Shown in pieces: positions 21,604-33,277 of a stretch of DNA of 64,000 nucleotides (positions are counted from its first letter, which is position 1; each line of letters begins with the position of its first letter). Made by a program: the position numbers and the translations under genes. The notes under the pieces were generated by a model that searched no databases, had not been told where the DNA came from, and was given only the letters and a program-made list of their open reading frames with translations. The DNA comes from Astrocystis sublimbata (lineage: Eukaryota; Ascomycota; Sordariomycetes; Xylariales; Xylariaceae): NCBI GenBank assembly GCA_022453515.1, contig JAJNNY010000015.1, forward strand, positions 558,001 to 622,000. The letters are read 5' to 3'.

Positions 21604-23748
21604 TTAGCCCCTGATTATAGGCGTAAATACCAGCTCTAATTTTCCAGGCTTCGAGGTGAACGCGTCCGTGAAATCTTTCAATACCCGTGTGTCGCTCGCT
21701 TCTGCAGGGCTCAGTCCGAATTTGAAGTTGGCAATGATCAAGGCAGTTACTATACGGACTTGCATCATCCCAAGCTGTTTTCCCGGACACAGGTGTCTCC
21801 CTATCCCTATTAGTACGTGTCTTAGAGGATGAGACGAAATCATACCTGCTCCAAAAGCATTGAGCGCTTCGGGCTTCTTGACCATCGAGGGTCGAGTAGT
21901 CCACCTCTCGGGAACGAAATCATTCGGCTGTACAAAAGCAGAATCCACTGATGATAGCTGTCAGCTTAGGATTGCCGAAAAGGGAGAAACTGGCCGTATC
22001 CTACATCTTCCAATAGACCAGCGCGGGGCGACAATGATGGTATTGGGCGGTATCCAATATTCCCCAAATTGAAAACCCTTGTCGACCGTCTGCCTGATTC
22101 CCGCAGTTGGGAGCGGGGGGTATAATCTCATTATTTCGTTGATGCAAGCATCGAGGAAAGGCAGCTTGCGCGTCGATAGCCCTCTCAGTATCTCCCCGGT
22201 ATGTTGGATGTCAATGAGGCCAGGCGTCAGACCAGCAGACGCAACCTCTTTGCGTAAATGATTCTGGATATCAACCCGACGAGCTAGCTCGAAGAACAAC
22301 ATGGTCAGAACTTCGGAGGTGGTATCACTCCCCGCGACTGTGATCACTAAGGCATCGCCTTGAAGGTTGAGCCGGTCTAAGGATCCCCAATCACTATCAA
22401 GAATGGCTGAATCGATAAAATGTGAGAAAATGCCCGATTTTTCCTGGCCGAATAGAGAAGGACCCCCTTGAACCTTGGCTGACTCCTTTATCTTTGTGTC
22501 ACATATGCGAGCCGCCCAATCAAGTGTGTTGTTCCATTTCTGGGTAACAAACGGCAAGGTTCTGGCTGAACGACCGAGAATACCAGTTATCCAGGGTATG
22601 GGCGTGAATATTCGCAACATAGAAAACCCCTGTTCTATCAGCGTCGTAATTTCATGTTGTCGACTGACCGATGCAAGTTGTTGGGTAAAAGAGAAAGATT
22701 CCTCGAAAGCCAACTCTCCCATCATGTCAAAGGCGAGGTTCTGAAACCAAGTAGTGATATTAATAGGCTTCTCTCCTGAAGCTCGAATATGCTGCAAGAA
22801 GAGCGAAACGTAGTGATGAACTCGTATCTCCTTCTTGGTCACAGCTACGGCAGTCTGTCAGCAAATAATATGAATAGAAGTTGAAGACTGTCGCGTCTTA
22901 CAGTTGAGAGCTTCATCCCATCTTTTACGACGGCGTGCATATCCTTCTTTAGTACGAATAGAGCTGATGGAAACTATTGGCCATAGTTGATCGTACCATG
23001 GGCTCTTGATACATGAGGTGCCGGGGCCACTGATATGTTGCCAAATCGCAGGATCGACAATTGTGAGTTCCTGTGGGCCTTTGTTATGTTATCAGCATTA
23101 TTTTGAATTGTCAACACTGGCTTCGGGCGTTTGTTGATGTGAACAGGGCTGCCCAAAAGGAGGGGTACGCAGACATGGGTAGGTGCGACAAAACGAGCGG
23201 CTCTTGAAAGTCTCATACTTACCAGTACGGACAATTGTCCCATATTTTCGGTAGATGCTATCAACAAACAAATGATTTGACTTATTGAGGATGTGTGAGA
23301 AGTGCCACAGCTTCGATATGGCAGCTAGGCGCGGCCCAGAAAAGTGTCTCAAGGGATGTTCAAACAGCCGATATACGATAATGCTGCAGCACATTGCCCC
23401 TAGAAAGGATCCATTGAGGAGTAATAAGTAATAAGAGGACTCTGCATATGACCTCCAATGAGAAATTTCAATATTGGAAAAATAGTGAACAGCGAAACGC
23501 ACGATAGAAATGATGAGCCACAGTGATAGATAGAGGTGAGCATTCCGATGATGCTCCCCACGAATAAAGTGCACTCGGTGAACAAGTACACCCAGACTGG
23601 CTGCAACAACAAGCTCTATGGAGTTTGGAAGGTGCTGCTGGGCAGCTTGTAGGACTTGAGCACGCATGATTGATAAGAAGTGAGATGCAATGTACGCGCA
23701 GCTGTCCTGCTTACTTTGTGTGGAGAGCCAGCGGTATATACCAAGCAA
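21604..23748 (-). CDS. Cytochrome P450 monooxygenase with multi-helix N-terminus
   Basis: Five exons from the minus strand: 23748-23223, 23078-22902, 22844-22005, 21947-21846 and 21800-21604; introns 144, 57, 57 and 45 bp. Product 613 aa from the first ATG, or 586 aa from the inner ATG at 23667. The N-terminus has several membrane helices around an FIRGEHH motif, a layout seen in fungal P450s annotated as tryprostatin B 6-hydroxylase-like, then the hinge FSGPRLAAISKLW. P450 signatures are all present: oxygen-binding I-helix AGSDTT (about 405-410), ExxR as EIMR (471-474), PERW, and the haem loop FGAGRHLCPG with axial Cys about 553. The haem loop is only complete after removing the 45-bp intron. 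Expected ER-membrane enzyme needing a CPR. Its place between UbiA and A-T-R genes suggests oxidation of their product. Confidence 0.9.
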
Positions 23749-24878
23749 TGATTGAGGCCATCGCGTTTGTATAATTCAGCCATAAATCAGAGGCGGCCTT
23801 TAGACTGGAATCGGCCAATTCCTATTTTTACATTGAAACGGTCTTGGTCTAGAAAGTCGAGTGTGGCGTACTCAGCTTCATCGAGGACATCGGGCCATAA
23901 TAATATGAACGCTACCTATCAATGTAAAGGTCCTGTGGGCTTGAGAACTTTGGCGTATGCAAAGCCCCAGACATGAAAGATTCAAATCGCGAACTAAATC
24001 ATTAGCACCCCTCGTTTTGGTAGACAGGCGGACGAAGTACGTTAGATCGAACAACCAGTTTCATGTACATATAATTACTCACTTCTTATGCAACCTGTAT
24101 AGCATCCAGTGACACGATGCCATTGTTAGCATCATGTGTGTGGTGGCACAGCTTTTGATGCACACTATTGATCTACTGTACTGATCCAGAGAGACCCAAG
24201 CCCCCAGGGGCCGGTACGCACGGCCCCTGCTTACCATGCAGACCCCCTGCTAGTATAACGCCACCAACATATCTCACTACGCCGTCGCAACAGGCAACTG
24301 CACAGCCTACATGGTACTTTACAGGTGATGACTTTTGGGCAGTCTATTCGAGTCTATTCCATCGTAAGTGGCGGTGCTAATGCAAAAAGAGACGGTGTTG
24401 GCTGCAGGTAGGTCTCCGCAGGTTCTGTTGATCATTTGAAGTCTGCATTGCAATTGAGTTGGGTTGAGTTAGCTGGAAGACCTTCGTCATACGTGTACAC
24501 TGATAAAGATAGCAACAGTCTCAAGTCCTAGGCTGGCTGTATGCTTCAATTTCATTACACATCACAGGTTACATGATGAGCTACCTATTTTTGAAGCCCA
24601 CATCATAACATGAATTGGCTTTCCCCGAGTACCTCAGTATTTTCATACCCCAGAGAGTCTCTTATTTCTTCAATCACTATGCCAGTATTATGTCGATGTC
24701 AAACCCCGATTTCTAGCACTACACAGGCACTTCATTTTCTTTATTGATGTTAAGCTTTATCCTTTGCCCTCGACTCCGATTCCAATTAGCCAATCGCTGT
24801 TTTTCCTCTTATTAAGAGAGTGCACAGCAACGCCTTACAGTATTACACCTCTGTAATTCGTCTCAGAAAGCCACATCA
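23749..24878. promoter_or_regulatory. Shared divergent promoter, P450 / NRPS-like gene
   Basis: 1.13 kb between the P450 start (minus) and the A-T-R gene start (plus). No gene supported. It contains the perfect GC-rich inverted repeat at 24206-24228, and pyrimidine-rich DNA before the plus-strand ATG. Confidence 0.55.
24206..24228. promoter_or_regulatory. Perfect inverted repeat AGGGGCCG-N7-CGGCCCCT
   Basis: Two 8-bp arms with a 7-bp spacer (GTACGCA), about midway between the two divergent genes. The inner part is CCG-N7-CGG, an everted triplet arrangement used by some Zn2Cys6 regulators. A pathway operator is an inference; no regulator gene lies next to it. Confidence 0.5.
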
Positions 24879-27800
24879 ATGACAACCAACATGACTACCT
24901 ACGGGCGAAGGTTGATGCCTTCAGTCCTCGACGAACTTGCAACATCGGACAAGCCTAAACTTTTTGGATCTCTTCCTCACACCAATGACCCCAATGATGG
25001 GTTCTACGACATCACCGTCGCTGATATCGCCCGCTGCGTTGATTTCATGGCAGCCTGGATTGTCGACCAGTTTGGCGTGAGCAAAAGCTGTGAAACTCTA
25101 ACCTACATGGGAAACAATGACTTCCGGGGCGTTGTGCTTTTCTATGCATCTGTGAAGTGCGGATACAAGGTCTGTCTCTGTCATTCCATTCGGCAATACG
25201 AGTCTGTAACGACTTACTGACTTCGTCATAGCTTCTTCTTCCTTCATTCCGAAACGCATCCTCGACTACTCTTTCTTTGATGCGACAGACTGGGTGCTCG
25301 AAGTTGCTATATGCTACCGAGATGCATCCACTTGTCAAGCCTCTTCTTTCCGAGGAGACAATCCAGGCCTTGGAAGTTCCAGCTTTCAAGGCGATGCTCA
25401 ACAGCACCCCAGACCGATTTCCATACGAAAAGTCGTTCGATGAAGTTTGCAATGATCCTGTCCTAGTTTTACACTCGTCAGGATCTACGGGTACGTCATC
25501 GTGAAAAACACATAAGATAGTCGAAATGCTGAATATTTGCATAGGCGAGCCGAAGCCTATCACAATGACCCATGCTTCATTTGCCGTGCTGGACAACGAG
25601 AGAAACTACCCCGAAGTTCCTGGCCGAAAGAGGATCGACTGGTCGCTATACAAACTGCAAGGAGAAGGGCGCATCTTCACCGTGTTTCCTTTTTTCCACG
25701 TGAGCCTACTTCGACCCCCAAGATATTCCTATTCACTAATCAAGCTGGCCTCATTAGCTTGGAGGATTCCTTGGGCTGGCCTGTTAGTGTTACTTCATTA
25801 CCTTGACTTCTGCTGTCTTGCTCACTACTTCGCAGTCAATCCGATCTTGAACAATGCGTGTCCAGTACTAGGGCCGCCGCATATGATGCCAGATGCCAGC
25901 CTCATCAATGCAATCAGGAAGCAGTATAAGCTGCAGGCACTGTTTCTGACACCTTCAATCATCGAGCAGCTTCTCCAGGAACCTGGAGTTATGGAGCTTT
26001 TCGAGGGATTAGACTTTCTTGTCTCAAGCGGAGCTCCTTTAAATCCTGCCATAGGAGATCGTCTCTCCACTGTCGTGCCCTTGCTTTCTCCATTCGGCGC
26101 GACTGAGATTTTCCTAATGCCCGAGTTGGCAGTCGAGCCAGAAGACTGGGAATGGCATGAGTTCAACCCCTTTTTCCAGCACGAGATGCAGCTATACGAC
26201 CCGGAGGAGGGTACCTACGAGCTTGTCGTCTTCGCCAACGAGGATAACAAAGACACGACAGCCGTGTATCACAACCTACCTGGTACGAAAGAGTACCACA
26301 CGAGGGATCTTTTCACTCGGCATCCTACGAAGCCCCAACTGTTCAAGTATTACGGGCGAAGTGATGACATTATTGTTCTAGCAAACGGACAAAAGTTGAA
26401 CCCGATGCCACTGGAGGCTAGCCTACAAAGCCATGAATTGCTGAAAGGAGCTTTGATGATTGGAAACAACCAAGCTCAAACAGTCCTTCTGCTTGAACCA
26501 AAAGAGGCGTCGACGGAGCTCGATCACGAACAGTTGTTGGAGAAGCTTTGGCCATCGATACAGGAGGTACGTTGGTGTATACACACTATAAGCTCAGTAG
26601 CCCAGATTTAAAGGGAGAGAAAGGCGTTCACTGTGTCATAGAGTTCCCCTAGGATTAAAGTGCCCATCTTTTTAAGCTGTTTGCTGACCTCCAATATCAC
26701 AGGCAAACCTCCTTATCGGCCAGCAGGGTCACGCACAGAGAGGCATGGTACTTTTCACTCAGCCGGACAGGCTTCTCGTTCGAACGGCAAAGGGCACAGT
26801 TATACGCAAACTGTCACAGCAGCACTACCAGTCTGAAGTTGACAACATCTACAAAACGGCATCGATGGGCAAGAACACCGTGACTGTGGACTTGAAGCCG
26901 AAGATGAAACAGGTCTTTGAGCTACCCGACGTGATCAGTTTCGTCCGTCGCGTGCTTTCCGCATCATTCCCAGCAGCCGAGACCATGGGCGCAGATGAGG
27001 ATTTCTTCGCCTATGGTCTTGACTCAGTGTCCACGTTGGCTCTTGTCTACAACTTGAGGCACAACCTGTCCAAAACCCAACCCAATGCCGTTGAATGGAT
27101 AGGTCCCAGAACTATCCATGCTCACTCGAGCATCAATGAATTGGCGAGCTTGTTGCACACATTTCTGAACACCGGAAACGCACCAGTGGGAGATTCTGAT
27201 GGCGAACAAACGAGAGCTATTACCGAGCTCGTCACTAAGTATTCACCGAATATCTCCAAAATCCCACGGCCAACAGAGAAACACGCTTCTAACACACCCT
27301 CAAGAGTTGTGTTGGTGGGGTCTACTGGATACCTCGGCTCTTTTCTCGTCGCAGAGCTGCTGAAAAATCCTAACATCACTCATATCTATTGCTTGAACAG
27401 AAGCAGCAAGGCCCAGCTCAAACAACAGGTAGCCCTCCGCCGTATGTCAGCCGATTTTGTTCCCTTGTATCACAAGTTACACTACATGACCATCACGATT
27501 GGGAGCCCGGGTTTAGGCATCGAAGCCAATGACTACAACAAACTGGTAGAAGAGTCAGATGTCATAGTGTACAACGCCTGGCGACTAGACTTCAATCATC
27601 CCGTCCGATCTTTCGAGCCATTTCTCCGCGGCATGAAGGACATCATCGAATTAGCCGCTGCAAGCAAACGAGGCGCACAGGTCGTCTTTGTGAGCTCAGT
27701 CTCGTCCGTGGGAAGGATGGCCCAAAAGACAACTGTACCTGAGGCACCCATCGAAGATCCCCTGGCTGCTATCAACACTGGCTATGCGCAATCGAAGCTT

Positions 27801-28379
27801 GCCGCCGAACAGATACTCGCTAAAGCAAGTGATGCATCAGGTCTGCGGGCCAGCATCATCCGCGTGGGCCAGGTCGGCGGCTCCAAGGAGGTGCACAACT
27901 TGTGGCTGGACCAAGCGTGGATTTCTGCTCTTCTGCGAACGGCAAAAACGACCAAATGCATGCCATCTCAAGTCTCTGCAGTGGATTGGATTTTTGTCGA
28001 GGATGCATCCTCTATCATACACAAAATCATTTGTCGCACTGATGAGACGAGCACCTCTGCCCAGGTGTATCATCTGTATCCCACCGAGCCGCTTCCTTGG
28101 AGTGAACTGGTAGCTGTTATGCAGGAGAGACATGGCGTAACGGAGGTCATCCCGCTGCCAGATTGGGTCCAAAGGGTAAAGTCTAGCAGTGTCGGCTTCA
28201 GTGAAGATGATATTGAAAAAATGCCAGCGTTGAAGCTGCTTGATCACTACCAAGCACTTGGCGTCGGTACCGGCTCATTGGCGGTTTCCACGGACCATAT
28301 GCGGGAGATCTCCCAAGTCCAGATCCCCGTCATGGACAAGGATACCATCATCCGCTGGCTGAAGGACTGGGGACTATGA
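24879..28379 (+). CDS. NRPS-like reductase, domains A-T-R
   Basis: Six exons: 24879-25169, 25232-25490, 25545-25699, 25758-25782, 25836-26566 and 26703-28379; 1045 aa. The 25-bp exon 4 gives HLGGFLGLAFNPIL across its junctions. The adenylation domain has A3 HSSGSTGEPKPITMTH (about 178-193), A5 SPFGATEI, A7 YHTRDLF, A8 YYGRSDDIIVLANGQK (about 414) and A10 Lys in AKGTVIRK (about 518). The carrier domain has the 4'-phosphopantetheine Ser in YGLDSVST (about 595). The C-terminal thioester-reductase (Rossmann, SDR-e) has VGSTGYLGSF (about 693) and the catalytic YAQSK (about 848). No condensation domain. Such enzymes activate one carboxylic acid, load it, and release it as aldehyde or alcohol with NAD(P)H. 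The substrate cannot be read from the sequence. It should act with the neighbouring P450 and UbiA. Confidence 0.92.
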
Positions 28380-28899
28380 CCCTGAAATGATGCACGAAGG
28401 CTGCGGAAGCCATTCTAAATAGGAAAGGTAGCTTAGGTAGCTACCAACAAATCTTGGCACTTTGCCCTTGGCTGTACCAAGCAACGTCGTTGGACTTACA
28501 AGCCACAAAGATCATAATTGTTAGAATTCAGAACAGCAGGGGCACTCATTCATAAGGCTCTTATGTTAGGTATTCTTCTGCGATACTTATAGTCACAACG
28601 TTTTCACAACCTGATTCTCAAGTACCTGTCAGTAGCCCTTGGGGATAAGATGTCTGATAGTACAAGCCTCCGACGTTGAGCTAACAATCATCATCCTTGC
28701 GACGTATAATCGTCCATATAGGACTATAATCAAGAAGGGTCTAGCGTGATGACCGCGTTCTAGTCTTGATCTAGAGGGCCGTTGCTGCTGCCTACATACA
28801 ACGTGGCGCCGTGTATATATATAGTATAACTGTAAATTGATATCAAACCCCCAAGCCCGGTCCCCCAACTGCGTTATTGGCGGCTTCAATCCGAGCAAC
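28380..28899. other. Intergenic spacer with possible LTR relic
   Basis: No gene. The 20-mer at 28678-28697 (GAGCTAAC, then A, then ATCATCATCCT) recurs with one mismatch at 37249-37268, so a diverged dispersed repeat is likely here. Confidence 0.5.
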
Positions 28900-29856
28900 A
28901 TGTCAGAATTCACCAGGTTTCCCGACCTCCCCACAGAGCTCCGTCTCGAGATCTGGAAAGCTTATTTCGCAGTGTCGCACGGCACGCAGTTCCACATATT
29001 CCATTCCACGCCACAGGGGACTGCGTACACGAACCAAGATGCCCTCTCGTGTCTCCCGGGCTCCAACACACTAGCGGCAGCAAGGGTCAGCGCCGAGGCG
29101 TGGGAAGTCTTCCGGAAGAACTTCCACGTCGGCGACACACGGACCTTCCTCCCGCAGAGCAGTCTGCGGGATGCGCATGGACTCCTCATCGATAACCCTG
29201 ACGATGCAGACGACGCGCTTGGCCCGGCGGACACACCACCCCTCCGGGCCATATACGCCGCCGCCGCCCGAGAGGAGCTCCGTAAGCAAACAGTAGAGTT
29301 TGCCTTCGCGCCAGACGATATGTTCTACATAGTTGATGGTGACATACATCCTATCATTGCTGCGCTGAGCGCTGCACCTTGGGCGCGACACGTGCAGCGC
29401 CTCATGGTCCAGACCCTCTGCTTCAAACCGAGCGGTCTCGACAGTGGCTTTACGCTGGGTCTCCTGATGAGGCAGCCGCGCGGCTGGCAGTCGATATTCA
29501 GCTCGCCTCCGGAGAGCGTGCGTCGTATTCTGAATGGCCCTAGCCTCCGCCAGCTACTCTTCGTCACCATTCCGAATGAACTCAAACATGGCTATGAAGG
29601 GTTTCACGATGAGTACGGACTGCTTCGTGTGGCGTCTGTCTGTCCCTATACACATTCTGGGAGCTTTACCAATAGTTTCAATCAGTTTGCAACGATCAAA
29701 GGAGCCCAGCTCTGTCATAAGTACCCAAGTCTTGAGGGGAAGATTGATTACGTTGTAGATGCACTACCTGCTCGATGGAAATTCAAGGCAGGCCAAGGTA
29801 CGCAATCCGATCAGTTTCGGAGGACGGCATCTGAGGGACGCCAAGTCTATTACTAG
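28900..29856 (+). CDS. 2EXR-domain protein
   Basis: Intronless as read, 318 aa from ATG 28900 (an in-frame upstream ATG at 28837 would add 21 residues). The N-terminal signature FTRFPDLPTELRLEIWKAYF is the 2EXR hallmark, a short fungal motif found at the start of large families of unknown function, sometimes near F-box or heterokaryon-related genes. Later hydrophobic and Trp-rich segments (SAAPWARHVQRLMV, then GWQSIFSSPPESVRRIL) fit the same family. No catalytic motif seen. A GTACGC close to the 3' end could be a splice donor, so the last about 20 residues are uncertain. Confidence 0.75.
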   Translation: MSEFTRFPDLPTELRLEIWKAYFAVSHGTQFHIFHSTPQGTAYTNQDALSCLPGSNTLAAARVSAEAWEVFRKNFHVGDTRTFLPQSSLRDAHGLLIDNPDDADDALGPADTPPLRAIYAAAAREELRKQTVEFAFAPDDMFYIVDGDIHPIIAALSAAPWARHVQRLMVQTLCFKPSGLDSGFTLGLLMRQPRGWQSIFSSPPESVRRILNGPSLRQLLFVTIPNELKHGYEGFHDEYGLLRVASVCPYTHSGSFTNSFNQFATIKGAQLCHKYPSLEGKIDYVVDALPARWKFKAGQGTQSDQFRRTASEGRQVYY

Positions 29857-31762
29857 TTATCACAAATGTTGCGCGATGGCGTTTTGGCCTCTAAGGCGCG
29901 CTCATGGGCTTCGCCTACGTATATCCTTCGCTCTCCCTCTCTATCTGTAGTCTGTACATGCAACTGAAGCCATAAATGGAGGACCCGGAGAAGTATATTG
30001 TACCTAATAACCAGTAGACAACATGTGCTGCTCGCACCCTCGCGAGACAACCCTGCTTATGCGATTGAGACTCAGAGGTGTTCGCTACGTGGCCTTATCT
30101 CCTTTCCGCTACAGTTCGCCCCGGAGGCTGACCAGCAACCCTCTCTCCATCCCGATCAACCATCAATCCGCATCGCATCGACGGCCGACGACGGTTGCTG
30201 AGCATGGCGCCTATCGTTTTCTCCGTTAAGGCCTGCGTCGCATTGGTTGCCGCATCACAAGCGAAATCGAAAGGAAGACCATACGCTCCTATACGATGCA
30301 TCCCCACTCCTACACACCTCGCACGATGAACCATATCGCTCAATGATGACACGGCGGGGGCGTGAAAAGCGTTTGCCCAACATCGAAGTCGTGACCAAGC
30401 ATAGGTACGTAGAAAAGTGCAGTGACGTAGAAGCACTCCCTCGCTCTAGGCTGGCCGTACTGGCTAGAAGAGTCGAAATGCACATGCGAGGAATTAAAGC
30501 GCCAGCAAACTCTAATCGATTGCTGAAGGGCCTCTTTCCTTCCCAGCGCTATAGGCTCTTGTCGTGTGAGCGGTCCGTAGGTTGTACCTGGGGTAGGTTA
30601 TCGAAGATCACCCAGGTTGCGCCTATCTGACCACCTCGACCTCGCTCACTCTCAACTTAAATTTGAGATCATCCCTTTTCTTCTTCCAAGCTCGTATCGC
30701 ATCTGGAAAGCTGTGGATCTCGACGCAGCTCAAAGGCTTGAAAACTGCAAAGGTGTTGCTGCCTATATGCGCGTGTGAGCTCAGGAACAGATAGGTGCCC
30801 CCGTTAGTCGCATGATAGGAGCTCTGCACATGGAATTTAGCAGAGTGACTCATCTGCCGCAAATACTCCCTGGTACTAGGTACATTGCTTTAGGTTCAGC
30901 CTCGTCGGGACAAAATAAGGGGTGTACTGTAGGACTGCCCGACAATCGCCCTCTGTACCTAGGTATGCAGTCGCTATCATGCAGCAAGCTAGGGCTCATG
31001 ATGGATAACACCCGGGGTTGAGATGATAGCTAGAACACCTTGAAGGAACCATTGCCGATATTTCTAGCAGATACCTAGGTCGATTAGCTTTGAACTCGCA
31101 GTCGAAATGTGTGAAGCTGGTATAGTTCGTGGTACTTGCACCCCACGTACTCGCCTGCTCTGCTGATTGGGTATAGGAACCCGGAGGGCCATGATCTGGA
31201 ACCAGTCATTCCATCCCATGCGTAGGTTCTGCTACCTGAGGCTACCTCGGGGCTTCAGTGACGTTGATAGTCGAACCTTATCAATGTCCAGGCCACTTCG
31301 TATTCGAGAAGAGAAAGGGGGAACCAGGGCCAGCACTTCGTAATCGACCGACCAGGCTGTCTCTGTACAGCACCTTGGGCTGTTGCGTCAGCACATGAAT
31401 CGGCTCCGTGCTTTCAGTGCGATTGATGATGGAAGGCGTGTAGGTCGTTTGGGCATCACCACGAAACCTTGATTTCGTTTTGGTGTCCAACAAGGACTAT
31501 AAATATGAGAGACCGCTCTCCCATTCGACCTGATCCATTTCATCTTCCCCAAGACAACTCTGCTTCTTGAACCATCATCGTCTTGTATCCTCATCTCGAC
31601 ATCCCCATCTCGATATCCATATCCTCAACTTGATATCATCATCTTCTATCCTCATTCAATCATCAATCAGTACAAGCCATCAGAGGTATTCATACCCAAG
31701 AACACAAGCATCAGAAACGCACCGAAGAAGTACCCAGCTGTAGCAGCTCCGCACCCTTCACC
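29857..31762. other. Intergenic spacer, 1.9 kb
   Basis: No convincing gene. The last 260 bp look like a real core promoter and leader: TATAAATAT at about 31499, then CT/CA-rich DNA with CATCTCGA-type repeats up to the next ATG. Confidence 0.5.
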
Positions 31763-33277
31763 ATGGAGCATCAACCAGCGAACATCCTAGAGCCTATTCA
31801 CGGTATGTCTGGCATCGAAGATATCGTCCCGTACACCGCTGATCCAGATGTTCCAGGAGAACCACAGGCATTGTTCCCCGTCCGTTTGACTCCTACCGAA
31901 GAACACCTTTGCCGATCGCTACAAAGGATTCGAAAAGAGGTGAGAGGATCTTCCGATCTTCCACGGGCCAGCACATTCGATATCTGGTTTGCTGGCAACT
32001 GGACCCGTCAGAAGTTGCTGGGCAGGCAGTGCTCCAAGATCAAATTGATCTTTAACGTCATCACCCACAACAAGTTCGGAGAATGCACCAGATTGTTACA
32101 GCATTGGCTTCGACGCTGTAAAACCGGACTTTCCATCGAGCCTTATTGCCTCAACGTAGACACGATCGACGACTATGCGTTCCGTTGCGACGCCACCATC
32201 GACGCGCTGTGCTACCATGTAGAGACGGCGCAGGTGTTGGACCCAACCCACAGAGGCCTGGAGGATCTACATCGACGTTGCATCAGGATGCCAGGGGATT
32301 ATCCACGACACTGTCTTCAGTACGACCCGCTGAGGGCACTCCGTCTGATAACACTCCACGGCCAAACAGCATACCCCGTATAGGAGGCCACGAGCAGGGC
32401 GATGGCAAGTCATGGGACCAGTGTCGGACTGAGAAACCCGGCTATCCGCATGTGTGTCGGTGCCGAAGTTGACAAGATGATGAGGTCGGAGCATGCTTTC
32501 GAAGCCTTCCAACTCCTGAACCAGACGGGCCTCTACGAACCCGTGTTCATCCGCCCCGAATCACCGATCCTCCAAGCCCTGTACGAACAACAACCGCCGC
32601 TCGCCAACGGCCACCCAGGCTTATGGCCGCCCACATGGCGCTTCGCACTAGACGCACTGCGCGCCATGCTTAGGCAGCCGCACTCGCCCCTGTACGCAAT
32701 GGCCCACAGCGAAGACCCTAGATTGCTCTGGTTCCTGGCGGCGTATGCACCTCTGGCTAGGTTTCCTCTGGCCCATATCGACGGGGAGGTCGTGACTCTG
32801 CTTCCCTCCAGTGACGAGGAATGGCTAACACTGCGCCACGCGCGTTTCAATCTGCCCAAAATCCGCGAGACCCTGCAAGCCATCGAATGGCAAGACAACC
32901 CGCCCCCGCGGAGCCGCGTCGGCATGATGATCCGGCGCCTCAAGACTCACTGGGTGGCACAGATGGTCTTCGCCTTTCTGGTGGAGATCATGGACTCCCG
33001 TCCGACGGAAATGAGGGATGTCTTCAACAGATATCGAAGCTTCTAGGACTTCGTGGTGGCGAACCAGTTGCTGAATGTGCAGCAGCTGCAACCCATCGTC
33101 GCCGAGAATGACCTCGTGCAGATCTACAACATCCTGCGAAACAGAAGGTCATTCGTGCAATGCCCGCTGGACCGGCTGGTTGAGTATCAACTCGATCACC
33201 CTGACTGCGATGCCGATGAAGCTATGGATTGGTTGCAAGACCAACCGGACCATTACCCATATCATTATTTGATATGA
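31763..33277 (+). pseudogene. Catalytically dead tRNA nucleotidyltransferase (CCA-adding enzyme) relative with two in-frame TAGs
   Basis: One frame runs 505 codons from ATG 31763 to TGA 33275 and is broken only by TAG at 32381 (codon 207) and TAG at 33044 (codon 428). Blocks align in order with eukaryotic CCA1. LTPTEEHLC opens it, then FAGNWTRQKLLG replaces the usual GGWVRDKLLG. CSKIKL stands where the metal-binding Asp-x-Asp belongs, and RCDATIDAL replaces RRDATxNAL. Then YDPLRALRLI, a helical neck VGAEVDKMM with FQLLNQTGLYEPVF, and a C-terminal block LQPIVAENDL and LDRLVEYQLDHP. Both metal-binding Asp and the Arg-Asp of motif A are lost, so it cannot add CCA even if translated whole. No intron with proper signals removes either stop. 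The true CCA1 must be elsewhere. Duplicate turned pseudogene is the simplest reading. Confidence 0.75.

Noticed and set aside
25700..25782. Alternative splice of the A-T-R gene giving AGLISLEDSLGWP after FPFFH
   Set aside because: Needs an acceptor that is not AG or a 23-bp intron; the HLGGFLGLAFNP path uses normal signals and gives the expected family motif.
30247..30630. 127-codon plus-strand frame
   Set aside because: No ATG with good context, no domain, Arg-rich shadow-like composition.
32378..32421. Possible short intron removing the first TAG of the CCA1-like frame (GTATAG...CCAG)
   Set aside because: Only 44 bp, poor donor, and splicing it would leave the conserved downstream frame.
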